The position numbers were made by a program, and so were the translations under genes. Below are positions 17,900 to 26,641 of a stretch of DNA of 64,000 bases, piece after piece. Origin of the DNA: Enterobacter huaxiensis (lineage in GTDB: Bacteria; Pseudomonadota; Gammaproteobacteria; Enterobacterales; Enterobacteriaceae); contig NZ_CP043342.1 in assembly GCF_003594935.2 (NCBI RefSeq), positions 4,154,001 to 4,218,000 on the forward strand. The letters are read 5' to 3'. How positions within the stretch are numbered: the stretch's first letter is position 1; each line of letters begins with the position of its first letter. The notes beneath the pieces were generated by a model. It was not told the DNA's origin. It saw nothing but the letters and a program-made list of their open reading frames with translations, and did no database searches.

Positions 17900-18802
17900 A
17901 TGGCTAATTCGACGCGGAGCCGCTCGGCTGAACGTCTGGTCGATATTCTGGTAGAGCTACATTTACACGGTGTAGTGAATCGCAGCGCATTGATGGAAAA
18001 ATTTAAAATTACCGAGCGCACCGTCTACCGGGATTTAAATGCCCTTTCGCCGATTGTGGAACATACCGGGAACGGGCAATATCGGCTCATCCACTCTGCG
18101 CAGTCGCCGGGCGCGCAGGGATTGCATCACACGATTGCTAACTTTCTGAATGTCGATAGCTTTTTCCCTGAAAGAAGCGCGGAGTTCTGGCAAAAGCTTG
18201 AATCAAGGGTGGATGAAAACCATATTCTCATTCTCGGCGGCGAGGCTGAGAACAAAATCAGCGAAACAATTAACCGATATCTGCCAAAAATAGAGAAATC
18301 GATTAAGAACCGTAACGTGTGTAAGATCCAATATAAAGACAAAACCCGCCTTATTAATCCTTACAAACTCATTAACAAAAAAAACATATGGTATTTACAA
18401 GCCACTGAAAATAGCAGGTTGAAATCCTTTTCACTGACCCAGATTACCTGGCTGGATATTCAGGATTCCACTTTTATACCGGAAGAGAACGCGCTTGAAC
18501 TGCTGGAAAAACGCCTCGATCCGTGGGTGTCGGAAGATACTTTCGAGGTGAAAATATTTATCAACAGTACTATTTCCCACTACTTTACGCGCCGCAATTT
18601 GCTGCCGGAGCAGGAAATTATTGGCAAGCCGAACGGGGGCGTGACGCTACGCTGCCGGGCGGCGCATGAGAACCAAATCCTGCCGCTGATTTTCTACTGG
18701 CTGCCCAACATTCAAATTTTAGAGCCGGCATGGCTGAAGGATAAGCTCCTCGGCACGCTGGAAAGTTACCTCACAGAGGAGTCAGCCTCGTTAACCGAGT
18801 GA
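17900..18802 (+). CDS. HTH/WYL-domain transcriptional regulator
   Basis: A 300-residue protein. An N-terminal winged helix (about residues 8-65; LMEKFKITERTVYRDLNAL) is followed by a middle region and a WYL-type ligand domain (about 120-190; KNIWYLQATENSRLKSFSLTQI). WYL proteins are usually repressors or activators sensing a small molecule or nucleic acid. The start is ATG 17900 after ACAGGA; earlier in-frame codons give no family similarity. Its stop overlaps the CRP box of btsT. No obvious target gene is adjacent, and I do not recognise a named orthologue. Confidence 0.75.
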   Translation: MANSTRSRSAERLVDILVELHLHGVVNRSALMEKFKITERTVYRDLNALSPIVEHTGNGQYRLIHSAQSPGAQGLHHTIANFLNVDSFFPERSAEFWQKLESRVDENHILILGGEAENKISETINRYLPKIEKSIKNRNVCKIQYKDKTRLINPYKLINKKNIWYLQATENSRLKSFSLTQITWLDIQDSTFIPEENALELLEKRLDPWVSEDTFEVKIFINSTISHYFTRRNLLPEQEIIGKPNGGVTLRCRAAHENQILPLIFYWLPNIQILEPAWLKDKLLGTLESYLTEESASLTE

Positions 18803-18813
18803 TCTGCATCACA
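18798..18813 (+). promoter_or_regulatory. CRP site upstream of btsT
   Basis: AGTGA-N6-TCACA matches the CRP consensus at nine of ten core positions. It overlaps the stop codon of the WYL gene and lies 29 bases upstream of the BtsR repeats, consistent with cAMP-CRP control of btsT known in E. coli. Confidence 0.7.
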
Positions 18814-18841
18814 TAATTTCTCCCGCTAGCGGCGAGCCTGA

Positions 18842-18890
18842 ACCACTCGCCGCCACCTTTGACCGTTCACCCATCGCTTTCAACCACTCA
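18842..18890 (+). promoter_or_regulatory. BtsR (YehT) operator array of btsT
   Basis: Three direct repeats are present: ACCACTCG (18842-18849), ACCGTTCA (18862-18869) and ACCACTCA (18883-18890). The last two are separated by exactly 13 bases, the spacing recalled for the E. coli BtsR element ACC[GA]CT[CT]A-N13-ACC[GA]CT[CT]A. The middle copy has one mismatch. btsT should therefore respond to the BtsS/BtsR pyruvate-sensing two-component system. Confidence 0.75.
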
Positions 18891-19005
18891 CCCATTTACC
18901 TTCCTTTACACGCGCAAAGATCTGGCACGATCCCTCCAGCATTAATCAATACCTCCTCACAACAAACCCTGACCCCTTTTTCTTACATAAAAAACCAGGT
19001 CTATT

Positions 19006-21159
19006 ATGGATACTAAAAAACTACTGAAGCACGTGCCCTGGGCATTACTCGGGATCCTCGGCGCTTTCTGTCTGGCGGTTGTCGCATTACGCCGGGGCGA
19101 ACACGTAAGCGCCCTGTGGATCGTGGTCGCGTCGGTTTCCGTCTATCTTGTGGCTTATCGCTACTACAGCTTGTACATCGCGCAGAAGGTCATGAAGCTC
19201 GACCCGACGCGCGCCACCCCGGCGGTCATTAACAATGACGGCCTGAACTACGTGCCAACCAACCGCTACGTGCTGTTTGGCCACCACTTTGCCGCCATCG
19301 CAGGTGCTGGCCCGCTGGTCGGCCCGGTGCTGGCCGCGCAGATGGGCTACCTGCCGGGCACCCTGTGGCTGCTTGCCGGCGTGGTGCTGGCGGGTGCGGT
19401 GCAGGACTTCATGGTGCTGTTTATCTCTTCTCGCCGTAACGGCGCCTCTCTGGGCGAGATGATCAAAGAAGAGATGGGCCGCGTGCCGGGTACCATCGCG
19501 CTGTTCGGCTGCTTCCTGATTATGATCATCATCCTCGCGGTGCTGGCCCTGATCGTGGTGAAAGCCCTGGCCGAAAGCCCGTGGGGCGTCTTCACCGTCT
19601 GCTCTACCGTGCCGATTGCGCTGTTCATGGGCATCTACATGCGCTTCCTGAGACCAGGACGCGTGGGTGAAGTGTCGGTGATTGGTATCGTGCTGCTTGT
19701 GGCGTCCATTTACTTCGGCGGCGTGATTGCGCACGACCCGTACTGGGGCCCGGCGCTGACCTTCAAAGACACCACCATTACCTTCGTGCTGATTGGCTAT
19801 GCCTTTGTCTCTGCCCTGCTGCCGGTATGGCTGATTCTGGCCCCGCGTGACTACCTGGCGACCTTCCTGAAAATCGGCGTAATCGTCGGGCTGGCGATCG
19901 GCATCGTGATCATCAACCCAGAGCTGAAAATGCCTGCGGTGACCCAGTATATTGACGGTACCGGCCCGCTGTGGAAAGGCGCCCTGTTCCCGTTCCTGTT
20001 CATCACCATCGCCTGCGGTGCGGTCTCCGGCTTCCACGCCCTGATTGCCTCCGGCACCACGCCTAAGCTGCTGGCGAACGAGAAAGACGCACGTCTGATC
20101 GGCTACGGCGCAATGCTGATGGAGTCCTTCGTGGCGATCATGGCGCTGGTTGCAGCCTCCATCATCGAGCCGGGTCTGTACTTCGCGATGAACACCCCGC
20201 CGGCGGGCCTGGGCATTACCATGCCAAACCTGCACGAGATGGGCGGTGACAACGCGGCGCTGATAATGGCGCAGCTGAAGGACGCAAGCGCACACGCCGC
20301 GGCGACCGTCAGCTCCTGGGGCTTCGTGATTTCGCCTGAGCAGATCATGCAGACCGCGAAAGACATCGGCGAGCCGTCCGTGCTGAACCGCGCAGGTGGT
20401 GCACCAACGCTGGCCGTGGGTATCGCACACGTCTTCCACAAAGTGCTGCCGTGGGCGGACATGGGCTTCTGGTACCACTTCGGTATTCTGTTCGAAGCGC
20501 TGTTCATCCTGACCGCGCTGGATGCCGGTACCCGTGCAGGCCGCTTTATGCTGCAAGATTTGCTCGGTAACTTCGTGCCGTTCCTGAAGAAAACCGACTC
20601 TCTGGTGGCGGGCATTCTGGGTACCGCGGGCTGCGTAGGCCTGTGGGGCTACCTGCTGTATCAGGGCGTTGTTGACCCGCTGGGCGGCGTGAAGAGCCTG
20701 TGGCCGCTGTTCGGTATCTCTAACCAGATGCTCGCAGCCGTTGCCCTGGTGCTCGGTACCGTGGTCCTCGTGAAGATGAAGCGCACCAAATACATCTGGG
20801 TAACGGTTGTTCCTGCGCTGTGGCTGCTGCTCTGCACCACCTGGGCGCTTGGCCTGAAGCTGTTCAGCGCCAACCCGCAGCTGGAAGGCTTCTTCTTCAT
20901 GGCTAACCAGTACAAAGAGAAGATTGCCGCAGGCGGCGCGGATCTGACCGCGCAGCAGATTGCCAACATGAACCATATCGTGGTGAACAACTACACCAAC
21001 GCGGGTCTGAGCATTCTGTTCCTGGTGGTGGTGTACAGCATTATCTTCTACGGCATCAAAACCTGGCTGAACGTGCGCAACGCCGACGGCCGTACGGATA
21101 AAGAAACCCCGTACGTACCGGTGCCGGAAGGCGGCGTGAAGACCTCTTCACACCATTAA
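19006..21159 (+). CDS. btsT: BtsT, pyruvate/H+ symporter (CstA family)
   Basis: A 717-residue, highly hydrophobic inner-membrane protein of the CstA family, matching E. coli BtsT (YjiY), the high-affinity pyruvate importer. It has about 16-18 membrane segments, the conserved GHHFAAIAGAGPLVGPVLAAQMG near residue 85-108, and SGFHALIASGTTPK near the middle. The ATG at 19006 has a weak AGG site, in keeping with post-transcriptional control by CsrA described in E. coli. CRP and BtsR sites lie upstream. A repeat and a terminator lie between it and yjiX. Confidence 0.94.
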   Translation: MDTKKLLKHVPWALLGILGAFCLAVVALRRGEHVSALWIVVASVSVYLVAYRYYSLYIAQKVMKLDPTRATPAVINNDGLNYVPTNRYVLFGHHFAAIAGAGPLVGPVLAAQMGYLPGTLWLLAGVVLAGAVQDFMVLFISSRRNGASLGEMIKEEMGRVPGTIALFGCFLIMIIILAVLALIVVKALAESPWGVFTVCSTVPIALFMGIYMRFLRPGRVGEVSVIGIVLLVASIYFGGVIAHDPYWGPALTFKDTTITFVLIGYAFVSALLPVWLILAPRDYLATFLKIGVIVGLAIGIVIINPELKMPAVTQYIDGTGPLWKGALFPFLFITIACGAVSGFHALIASGTTPKLLANEKDARLIGYGAMLMESFVAIMALVAASIIEPGLYFAMNTPPAGLGITMPNLHEMGGDNAALIMAQLKDASAHAAATVSSWGFVISPEQIMQTAKDIGEPSVLNRAGGAPTLAVGIAHVFHKVLPWADMGFWYHFGILFEALFILTALDAGTRAGRFMLQDLLGNFVPFLKKTDSLVAGILGTAGCVGLWGYLLYQGVVDPLGGVKSLWPLFGISNQMLAAVALVLGTVVLVKMKRTKYIWVTVVPALWLLLCTTWALGLKLFSANPQLEGFFFMANQYKEKIAAGGADLTAQQIANMNHIVVNNYTNAGLSILFLVVVYSIIFYGIKTWLNVRNADGRTDKETPYVPVPEGGVKTSSHH

Positions 21160-21167
21160 TCCGCAAT

Positions 21168-21205
21168 CCCCCCCTCTCCCTTTGGGAGAGGGCTGGGGTG
21201 AGGGG
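21168..21205. repeat. CTCTCCC-type palindromic repeat
   Basis: A single copy with CCCTCTCCC/GGGAGAGGG arms directly after btsT, related to those inside the hpa operon. Confidence 0.75.
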
Positions 21206-21211
21206 AACACA

Positions 21212-21243
21212 AGCCCAGCGGACTCACATCGCCGGGCTTTTTC
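21212..21243 (+). terminator. Terminator between btsT and yjiX
   Basis: Arms AGCCCAGCG and CGCCGGGCT (one mismatch) are followed by T5. It would reduce readthrough from btsT into yjiX. Confidence 0.7.
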
Positions 21244-21258
21244 TGTCTGGAACCCACA

Positions 21259-21462
21259 ATGTTTGGTAACTTAGGCGAAGCAAAAAAATACCTCGGTCAG
21301 GCGGCGAAGATGCTGATTGGCATCCCGGACTATGACAACTACGTTGAGCATATGAAGACCAACCATCCGGATAAGCCGTTTATGACCTACACCGAATTCT
21401 TCCGCGAGCGTCAGGAAGCACGCTACGGCGGAAGTGGAGAAGGCGGCGTCCGCTGCTGCTAA
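21259..21462 (+). CDS. yjiX: YjiX, YbdD/YjiX-family small protein
   Basis: A 67-residue protein of the YbdD/YjiX family (DUF466), beginning MFGNLGEAKKYLGQAAKMLIG and ending in Cys-Cys. Members are nearly always encoded just downstream of CstA/BtsT transporters and are thought to assist them. The gene lies between btsT and yjiA, as in E. coli. Here a palindromic repeat and a terminator separate it from btsT, so its expression may be partly uncoupled. Confidence 0.9.
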   Translation: MFGNLGEAKKYLGQAAKMLIGIPDYDNYVEHMKTNHPDKPFMTYTEFFRERQEARYGGSGEGGVRCC

Positions 21463-21472
21463 AGGAGAGACC

Positions 21473-22426
21473 ATGACCCCGATTGCCGTTACCCTGCTGA
21501 CCGGTTTTCTCGGCGCAGGCAAAACCACCCTGCTGCGCCACATCCTGAATGAACAGCACGGCTTCAAAATCGCCGTCATCGAAAACGAATTTGGCGAAGT
21601 CTCCGTTGACGATCAATTAATTGGCGACCGCGCCACCCAGATCAAAACCCTCACCAACGGCTGCATCTGCTGCACCCGCTCTAACGAATTAGAAGACGCC
21701 CTGCTGGACCTGCTCGACAGCCGCGATCGCGGCGAGATCGACTTCGACCGTCTGGTAATCGAGTGCACCGGCATGGCCGACCCCGGCCCGATTATTCAAA
21801 CCTTTTTCTCTCACGAGATCCTCTGCCAGCGCTACCTGCTGGACGGCGTGATTGCCCTGGTTGACGCAGTACACGCCGACGAGCAGATGAACCAGTTCAC
21901 CATCGCCCAGTCTCAGGTAGGCTACGCCGACCGCATCCTGCTGACCAAAACCGACGTGGCGGGAGAGAGTGAAAAACTGCGGGAGCGCCTGACGCGCATT
22001 AACTCGCGCGCGCCGATTTATACCGTGACGCACGGCAATATCGATCTGGCTCAGCTGTTCAACACCAGCGGCTTTATGCTGGAAGAGAACGTCACCGCAA
22101 AACCGCGCTTCCACTTTATGGCGGATAAGCAAAACGACGTGGCGTCGATTGTGGTCGAGCTGGATTACCCGGTGGATATCAGCGAGGTTTCGCGGGTGAT
22201 GGAGAACCTGCTGCTGTCGTTTGCCGACAGGCTGCTGCGCTATAAAGGCATGCTGTGGATTGACGGTGAGCCGAACCGCCTGCTGTTCCAGGGCGTGCAG
22301 CGCCTGTACAGCGCCGACTGGGACAGGCCGTGGGGAGAGGAAAAGCCACAAAGCGTGATGGTGTTTATCGGGCTGACGCTGCCGGAAGATGAGATTCGGG
22401 CGGCGTTTGCGGGGTTACGTAAATAG
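21473..22426 (+). CDS. yjiA: YjiA, G3E-family (COG0523) GTPase
   Basis: A 317-residue P-loop GTPase of the CobW/UreG group. Visible motifs are Walker A GFLGAGKTT (about residues 11-19), the family metal-binding NGCICCT (CxCC, about 63-69), Walker B/ECTG and the base-specificity LTKTD (about 155-159). YjiA binds zinc and other transition metals; COG0523 proteins act as metal chaperones or insertases. The start is ATG 21473 with an AAAGGAGAG site, ten bases after yjiX. A CobW C-terminal domain occupies the last third. Confidence 0.92.
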   Translation: MTPIAVTLLTGFLGAGKTTLLRHILNEQHGFKIAVIENEFGEVSVDDQLIGDRATQIKTLTNGCICCTRSNELEDALLDLLDSRDRGEIDFDRLVIECTGMADPGPIIQTFFSHEILCQRYLLDGVIALVDAVHADEQMNQFTIAQSQVGYADRILLTKTDVAGESEKLRERLTRINSRAPIYTVTHGNIDLAQLFNTSGFMLEENVTAKPRFHFMADKQNDVASIVVELDYPVDISEVSRVMENLLLSFADRLLRYKGMLWIDGEPNRLLFQGVQRLYSADWDRPWGEEKPQSVMVFIGLTLPEDEIRAAFAGLRK

Positions 22427-22460
22427 CCGCCCTCATTGCCTCTCTCTTTGGAGAGGGGCA
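22427..22460. repeat. Degenerate CTCTCCC-type repeat
   Basis: CCCTCATTGCCTCTC and GGAGAGGGG arms form an eroded copy between the convergent yjiA and hcp genes. Confidence 0.55.
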
Positions 22461-22940
22461 TTAGCCTCTGCACAGATCGTTCCACGTATCGCGATAGATA
22501 ATATTACCTTCCGTATACTTCCAGGTTATCGACTCATAGCGTAATTCGAGCGTTTCCAGATGCGTGCTGCTCAGGCCATTCGGTGACAGATACGGTGAAA
22601 CCGTTGTGAGTATTACGTTCTCCAGAATAATGTTGAAATATTCAGCCTCAATCCCGGATTCCAGAATGCGGTACATCCTTATGATGGCTTTCTTCAGGGT
22701 GCGCCCCTCACACACTGCGCGATACAGAATAGGGGTTGTCTGGTCAAACTCTTTGACGATGGTAATAGGGCTGTGAACGCGTGTGCCGGTGAGTTTTCCC
22801 CAGCTCGGATCAACGGGTATAGTTACGCCGTGAGAGAATGACTTCAATTCGATGGAGCCTAAACGCATTGGCATCAAACAGCCGCCGACAATGGGAGACC
22901 CATTTTCATCTTCGAGCCAGAGGTGTGCGGGGGTAGACAT
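22461..22940 (-). CDS. hcp: Orphan Hcp-family T6SS tube protein
   Basis: A 159-residue Hcp1-type protein (LWLEDENGSPIVGG..., IELKSFSHGV..., HSPITIVKEFDQTTPILYRAVCEGRTLKKAIIRMYR...). Hcp hexamers stack into the T6SS inner tube and carry small effectors in the lumen. A good AAGGAA site precedes the ATG at 22940. No tss/tag genes are in the window. It follows, on the same strand, a probable effector/immunity pair, so it may be a dedicated carrier for that effector. It differs clearly in sequence from the second Hcp at 36841-37332. Confidence 0.85.
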   Translation of the reverse strand: MSTPAHLWLEDENGSPIVGGCLMPMRLGSIELKSFSHGVTIPVDPSWGKLTGTRVHSPITIVKEFDQTTPILYRAVCEGRTLKKAIIRMYRILESGIEAEYFNIILENVILTTVSPYLSPNGLSSTHLETLELRYESITWKYTEGNIIYRDTWNDLCRG

Positions 22941-22982
22941 ATAATTTCCTTATTAATACTCAAAAAGTTATCAGTTGATGTA

Positions 22983-23168
22983 TTACCATTTCACATAACG
23001 TACAAATATATAAACTATGAATATGGCAAATATTCCAATAGGCCATAGCGGGCCTTCCCTGAAAAAATTTATGTAAGATACGGCAAAAACTATCACACAT
23101 ATTTGCGGAGCATATAATGCAAATAATTGCCGAGCTAGCCAAAGTAGCATTCTTTTTATGTATATCAT
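22983..23168 (-). CDS. Small two-helix membrane protein, candidate immunity protein
   Basis: A 61-residue, strongly hydrophobic protein with two probable membrane helices (about residues 7-30 and 39-58) joined by a short charged loop (REGP). It begins five bases after the stop of the upstream 230-residue gene, with AGG upstream, and is followed by hcp 42 bases later. Position and topology suit an inner-membrane immunity protein against a membrane-acting effector, as Sip6 is for Ssp6 in Serratia. No homologue is recognised with certainty. An overlapping frame (22960-23172) has weaker coding character. Confidence 0.5.
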   Translation of the reverse strand: MIYIKRMLLWLARQLFALYAPQICVIVFAVSYINFFREGPLWPIGIFAIFIVYIFVRYVKW

Positions 23169-23173
23169 TCAAC

Positions 23174-23866
23174 CTACTTAATCATCCTGGTAATAATATC
23201 TACAATCTCCTCATCTGAAGCCCATTGTGCTTTAAATGCCCCAGCACGCTCAAACACAGGTTCGACCAGGAAATACATCATTTCTAACTCGTGCAGATAT
23301 AATGCCGAATAGTAAGAGGGGTAGGTGAAATTAAGTCTAGAGGCGCTATCAGCTGCCTTTTGCACAACACCATATAGGCTTGCCCCCACAGTAGCTATGC
23401 TAGCGACGCGTCCCGCAATCACACTCAGCTCAAGTCTAAGATTCATACCCACAGCAACAGAGGTAGCCGTAGCTAATGAAAACCCTACTCTGGAAAGAGA
23501 GCTGGCAGCAATGTGAATATTAGCTGCCATTAATTTTTGTTTGATAACCTCTAACTGCTCAGATTTTTTATGCTTAAATATTTCGTCAAAATATACTTTG
23601 AGCATTTCATAAACAACATCTCTATGTTGCCAAAGTTGGATTACGCCGTATAAAAACCTTAGGTCCTCAGTTCGCTGTTTTTTACAGACATCCTGATATT
23701 CATCCGTAAAACATGATGTGTAATAGATTGCGCGCGTTGCGCCTGCACCAATGATATCAATATGATTAGACACCGCCTCCTGTACGCCCGCGACCGCATG
23801 GTCAAGTTTCAACGCGAGAATATTATTCGACTGCAAATAACGTATGACGTCATTTCTGTAATACAT
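23174..23866 (-). CDS. Candidate membrane-acting T6SS effector (Ssp6-like architecture)
   Basis: An unrecognised 230-residue, AT-rich gene. The start is ATG 23866, because AAGGAG lies five bases upstream; the in-frame GTG at 23872 abuts that site and is unlikely. The N-terminal half is helical and charged. The middle (about 118-173) is a long glycine/alanine-rich hydrophobic stretch (SLSRVGFSLATATSVAVGM, VIAGRVASIATVGASLYG) that looks like a helical hairpin able to insert in a membrane. There is no signal peptide. Followed by a two-helix membrane protein and hcp, it has the size, layout and lack of enzyme motifs expected of a pore-forming T6SS effector such as Ssp6 (223 residues, from memory). 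This is inference. Confidence 0.5.
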   Translation of the reverse strand: MYYRNDVIRYLQSNNILALKLDHAVAGVQEAVSNHIDIIGAGATRAIYYTSCFTDEYQDVCKKQRTEDLRFLYGVIQLWQHRDVVYEMLKVYFDEIFKHKKSEQLEVIKQKLMAANIHIAASSLSRVGFSLATATSVAVGMNLRLELSVIAGRVASIATVGASLYGVVQKAADSASRLNFTYPSYYSALYLHELEMMYFLVEPVFERAGAFKAQWASDEEIVDIITRMIK

Positions 23867-24415
23867 GGTCACTCCTTGACATTCATTACATTCTGCAAAA
23901 AGTGTATGAACTCGCAGGTTTCGAGTAAATGGAGATGATGCATTCCCTTTGAGATCCGGATCGAAATATAAATAGATGAAAGATCGTTACAGGCAACGTA
24001 AAAATCACATACGCCTTACAAGCGTTTTTGCCTTCCTCGCGATCGTATAGGGCAAATATTCGCGCTATCAATATGTATGGATGACAACGTGTTGAGTAGA
24101 TATTAAGCATAGAAATGTAAATTTACGTTTTCAACTATGACATTTGAAACACTTTTGGAAATTATTAGAAACGCAATTAATTCACGCCGAATCAATATCC
24201 CTTCCCTGTTCAAGGTCTGTTTAGAAAAAAAATTAAACTTATTCTAAACGCCGGAACATTACGCATTGACGCCGTGACAAACCAACCTTTCATCAACGAC
24301 AAAAGAGAGATTCATTAACAAAAACAGCATAAAACTGCGAACCACCTCACATTTGCAGTCATAAACATCGCTTGTTAAGGTGTCCTCAGATTAATTTGAT
24401 GACGAGGAAATACTC
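23867..24415. other. Non-coding AT-rich gap upstream of yfaZ
   Basis: About 550 bases without a convincing gene. The one sizeable frame (23886-24110, minus) lacks a ribosome binding site and protein-like composition. The gap must hold the divergent promoters of the effector module and yfaZ. Its low G+C relative to yfaZ suggests it came with the effector module. Confidence 0.5.
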
Positions 24416-24961
24416 ATGAAAAAGCTTAACGTTCTTATCCTTTCTGCTCTGACCGCCGTATCTGGCTCCGCACTCGCCATGGGCGGCAGCATTGAGCAGG
24501 GTAAAAATTTTACCAACCTGAATGTGGAAATGGGTAAATCCTCTTCCGGCCTGTACACCGAAGGTAACTGGCTGAAAAACACCGATGACGGCACCCAGAC
24601 CGGCGGCGTTGGCGCAGGTTACAACCTGGAAGTTGGCCCGGTGATGCTGAACGCTGGCGCGAAAGCTATCTACATCGGCCCGAAAAAAGGCGATAACGGC
24701 GTGGCGTTCCCAATTGGTGGCGGCGTGAGCGTGGCGCTGACCGACAGCATCAACGTATTCGGTGAAGGCTATGTTGCACCGGACGGCCTGAACAACAGCG
24801 TGAAAAACTACGTTGAAGCGAACGGCGGCGTAAGCTGGTCACCAATCAAACCGGTTACGCTGAAAGTGGGTTACCGCCACGTGAGCGTTGACGGCAAAGA
24901 CGGTCGTCCAAACCACACGCTGATTGACGGCGCTTACTTCGGCGGCGGCGTAAGCTTCTAA
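24416..24961 (+). CDS. yfaZ: YfaZ-family outer-membrane protein
   Basis: A 181-residue protein with a cleavable signal peptide (about 1-21, ending SGSALA) and a body of short amphipathic beta strands rich in Gly and aromatic residues, ending in Phe, typical of small outer-membrane barrels. Segments such as GGVGAGYNLEVGPVMLNAG and NYVEANGGVSWSPIKPVTLKVGYRH match the YfaZ family. Function is unknown. It has a GAGGAAA ribosome binding site and a strong terminator downstream. In E. coli yfaZ lies elsewhere, so this may be a paralogue or a relocated copy. Confidence 0.85.
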   Translation: MKKLNVLILSALTAVSGSALAMGGSIEQGKNFTNLNVEMGKSSSGLYTEGNWLKNTDDGTQTGGVGAGYNLEVGPVMLNAGAKAIYIGPKKGDNGVAFPIGGGVSVALTDSINVFGEGYVAPDGLNNSVKNYVEANGGVSWSPIKPVTLKVGYRHVSVDGKDGRPNHTLIDGAYFGGGVSF

Positions 24962-24971
24962 GCCAGTATTT

Positions 24972-25069
24972 CGCCCGGCGGCGCTACGCTTGCACGGGCC
25001 TACAGTGAACGGTGCAATCTCTTGATACTGTTTACATTGTAGGCCGGGTAAGCGCAGCGCCACCCGGCA
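24972..25069. repeat. Paired REP elements
   Basis: Two inverted REP-like units (GCCCGGCGGCGCT... and ...AGCGCCACCCGGC) lie about 38 bases apart between convergent yfaZ and sad, a BIME-like pair. Confidence 0.8.
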
Positions 25070-25084
25070 AGAAAGGGTCGTGGA

Positions 25085-25109
25085 AACCTGCCAACCGGCA
25101 GGTTTTTTT
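25085..25109 (+). terminator. Terminator of yfaZ
   Basis: Perfect arms AACCTGCC and GGCAGGTT with a four-base loop, followed by five further T. Confidence 0.85.
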
Positions 25110-25114
25110 ACTTC

Positions 25115-26485
25115 TTACTGACGCACGACCACCAGCTTCTGGTTCACAAACTCTTTGATCCCCAGATCCGACAGCTCGCGCCCGTAGCCAGAGCGCTTGA
25201 CGCCGCCAAACGGCAGCTCCGCCGCGGTATCGGTCAGCCAGTTGATGTAGACCATGCCGGTCTCAATGCGCGACGCCATTTTCTTCGCCCGCTCGATATC
25301 CTGGCTGAACACCGCCCCGCCCAGACCGTAGTGGGAATCGTTAGCCAGTGCGACCGCTTCGTCGTCGCTTTTCACCACGTAAACCTGCGCTACCGGACCG
25401 AAGAACTCCTCGAAGTACGCCGGGTTATCGCGCGAGATGTGCGTCAGGATCGTCGGCTCAAAGAAGCTTCCGTCACGCTGAACCGGCTTGCCGCCATAGT
25501 GCAGCTTCGCGCCATTTTTCACCGCCTCGTTAACCTGTTTGGTTAGCGTCTCCAGCGCGTCTTTGGAAGACAAAGGCCCCAGCGTGGTGCTTTCGTCCAG
25601 CGGATCGCCAATTTTCACCTGCTTAAACGCCTCGGTGAATTTGCTCAGGAAGGCGTCTGCAATCTTTTCATGCAGGATAAAGCGCTTCGCCGCGGTACAT
25701 ACCTGCCCGGCATTGTTGAGCCGCGCGTTAACGCCGATCTTCACGGCTTTATCCAGGTCGGCATCGTCCAGCACCACGAACACGTCGTTACCGCCCAGCT
25801 CCAGCGTAGATTTCTTGAGGTTCTTCGCGGCCTGCGCCGCGACCACGCTGCCCGCTTTTTCGGAACCGGTCAGCGCGGCACCCTGTACGCGATCGTCGGC
25901 AATAATGTTCGCCACCTGATCGGAAGAGATAAACAGGTTGGTCCACGCCCCTTCCGGCGCGCCCGCCTCACGCACCAGGTGCGCAAAGGTTTCGGCACAG
26001 TGCGGCACGATGCTGGCGTGTTTGGCGATGACCGGGTTGCCCGCCGCCAGGTTCGGCGCGAGCACACGCATCAGCTGATAGTAGGGGAAGTTCCACGGCT
26101 CAACGGCCATCAGCACGCCGATCGGGTGGTGCTCTACCCAGGCTTCTCCGAGTTCAGATTCGTATTTCACCGGCGCCAGGAACTGCTTCGCGTTGTCGGC
26201 GTAATAGCGGGCGATCTGCGCGCACAGTTTTACCTCGCCGCGGCTCTGCTCAATGAGCTTGCCCATCTCCTGGCTGGCGATTTTTGCCAGCTCCTCCACG
26301 CGATCGTCGATAAGATCGGCGAGCTTATGCAGCACGGGAAGACGCTGGCTAATATCACCTTTCGCCCAGTCTGAATGATAGAGCGCGTCTGCCGCATTCA
26401 GCGCCGCCTCGATATCCGCGTCAGTATGGGAAGGATACTCTTTGATAAGCTGGTTAGTGGCAGGATTTACTGTCTGATAAGCCAT
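25115..26485 (-). CDS. sad: Sad-type NAD-dependent succinate-semialdehyde dehydrogenase
   Basis: A 456-residue aldehyde dehydrogenase close to E. coli Sad (YneI). It oxidises succinate semialdehyde to succinate with NAD. Catalytic elements are visible: LELGGND (Glu), NAGQVCTAAKR (Cys at about residue 263), and the C-terminal PFGGVKRSGYGRELS. The start is ATG 26485 (MAYQTVNPATN), with GGAG upstream. It could clear the succinate semialdehyde released by HpaI. It is divergent from an AraC gene that may regulate it or the exporter beyond. Confidence 0.85.
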   Translation of the reverse strand: MAYQTVNPATNQLIKEYPSHTDADIEAALNAADALYHSDWAKGDISQRLPVLHKLADLIDDRVEELAKIASQEMGKLIEQSRGEVKLCAQIARYYADNAKQFLAPVKYESELGEAWVEHHPIGVLMAVEPWNFPYYQLMRVLAPNLAAGNPVIAKHASIVPHCAETFAHLVREAGAPEGAWTNLFISSDQVANIIADDRVQGAALTGSEKAGSVVAAQAAKNLKKSTLELGGNDVFVVLDDADLDKAVKIGVNARLNNAGQVCTAAKRFILHEKIADAFLSKFTEAFKQVKIGDPLDESTTLGPLSSKDALETLTKQVNEAVKNGAKLHYGGKPVQRDGSFFEPTILTHISRDNPAYFEEFFGPVAQVYVVKSDDEAVALANDSHYGLGGAVFSQDIERAKKMASRIETGMVYINWLTDTAAELPFGGVKRSGYGRELSDLGIKEFVNQKLVVVRQ

Positions 26486-26641
26486 GTCGAATCTCCTTAA
26501 TTTACCGCTTAGGGTATTAAGGGTAGTCACTCTGACTGACTATGGACGTAAAGTTGGGTATATCCGGAAGGTTCTTAACGAGACGCTGTTGGGATCCACG
26601 CCGGGATGGTATAAAAAACGTTGCTCATTAAAGGATACCCT

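Noticed and set aside
19087..20976. A 629-codon open frame antisense to btsT
   Set aside because: It is the high-G+C shadow of btsT: rich in His, Arg, Gln and Asp, without motifs, ribosome binding site or family resemblance.
22983..23172. Overlapping 70-codon frame at 22960-23172 as the immunity gene
   Set aside because: The 61-codon frame has cleaner membrane helices, better spacing after the effector stop and an AGG site; the other is Cys/His-rich without pattern.
23886..24110. A 74-codon minus-strand frame between the effector module and yfaZ
   Set aside because: No ribosome binding site and no protein-like pattern; left as non-coding.
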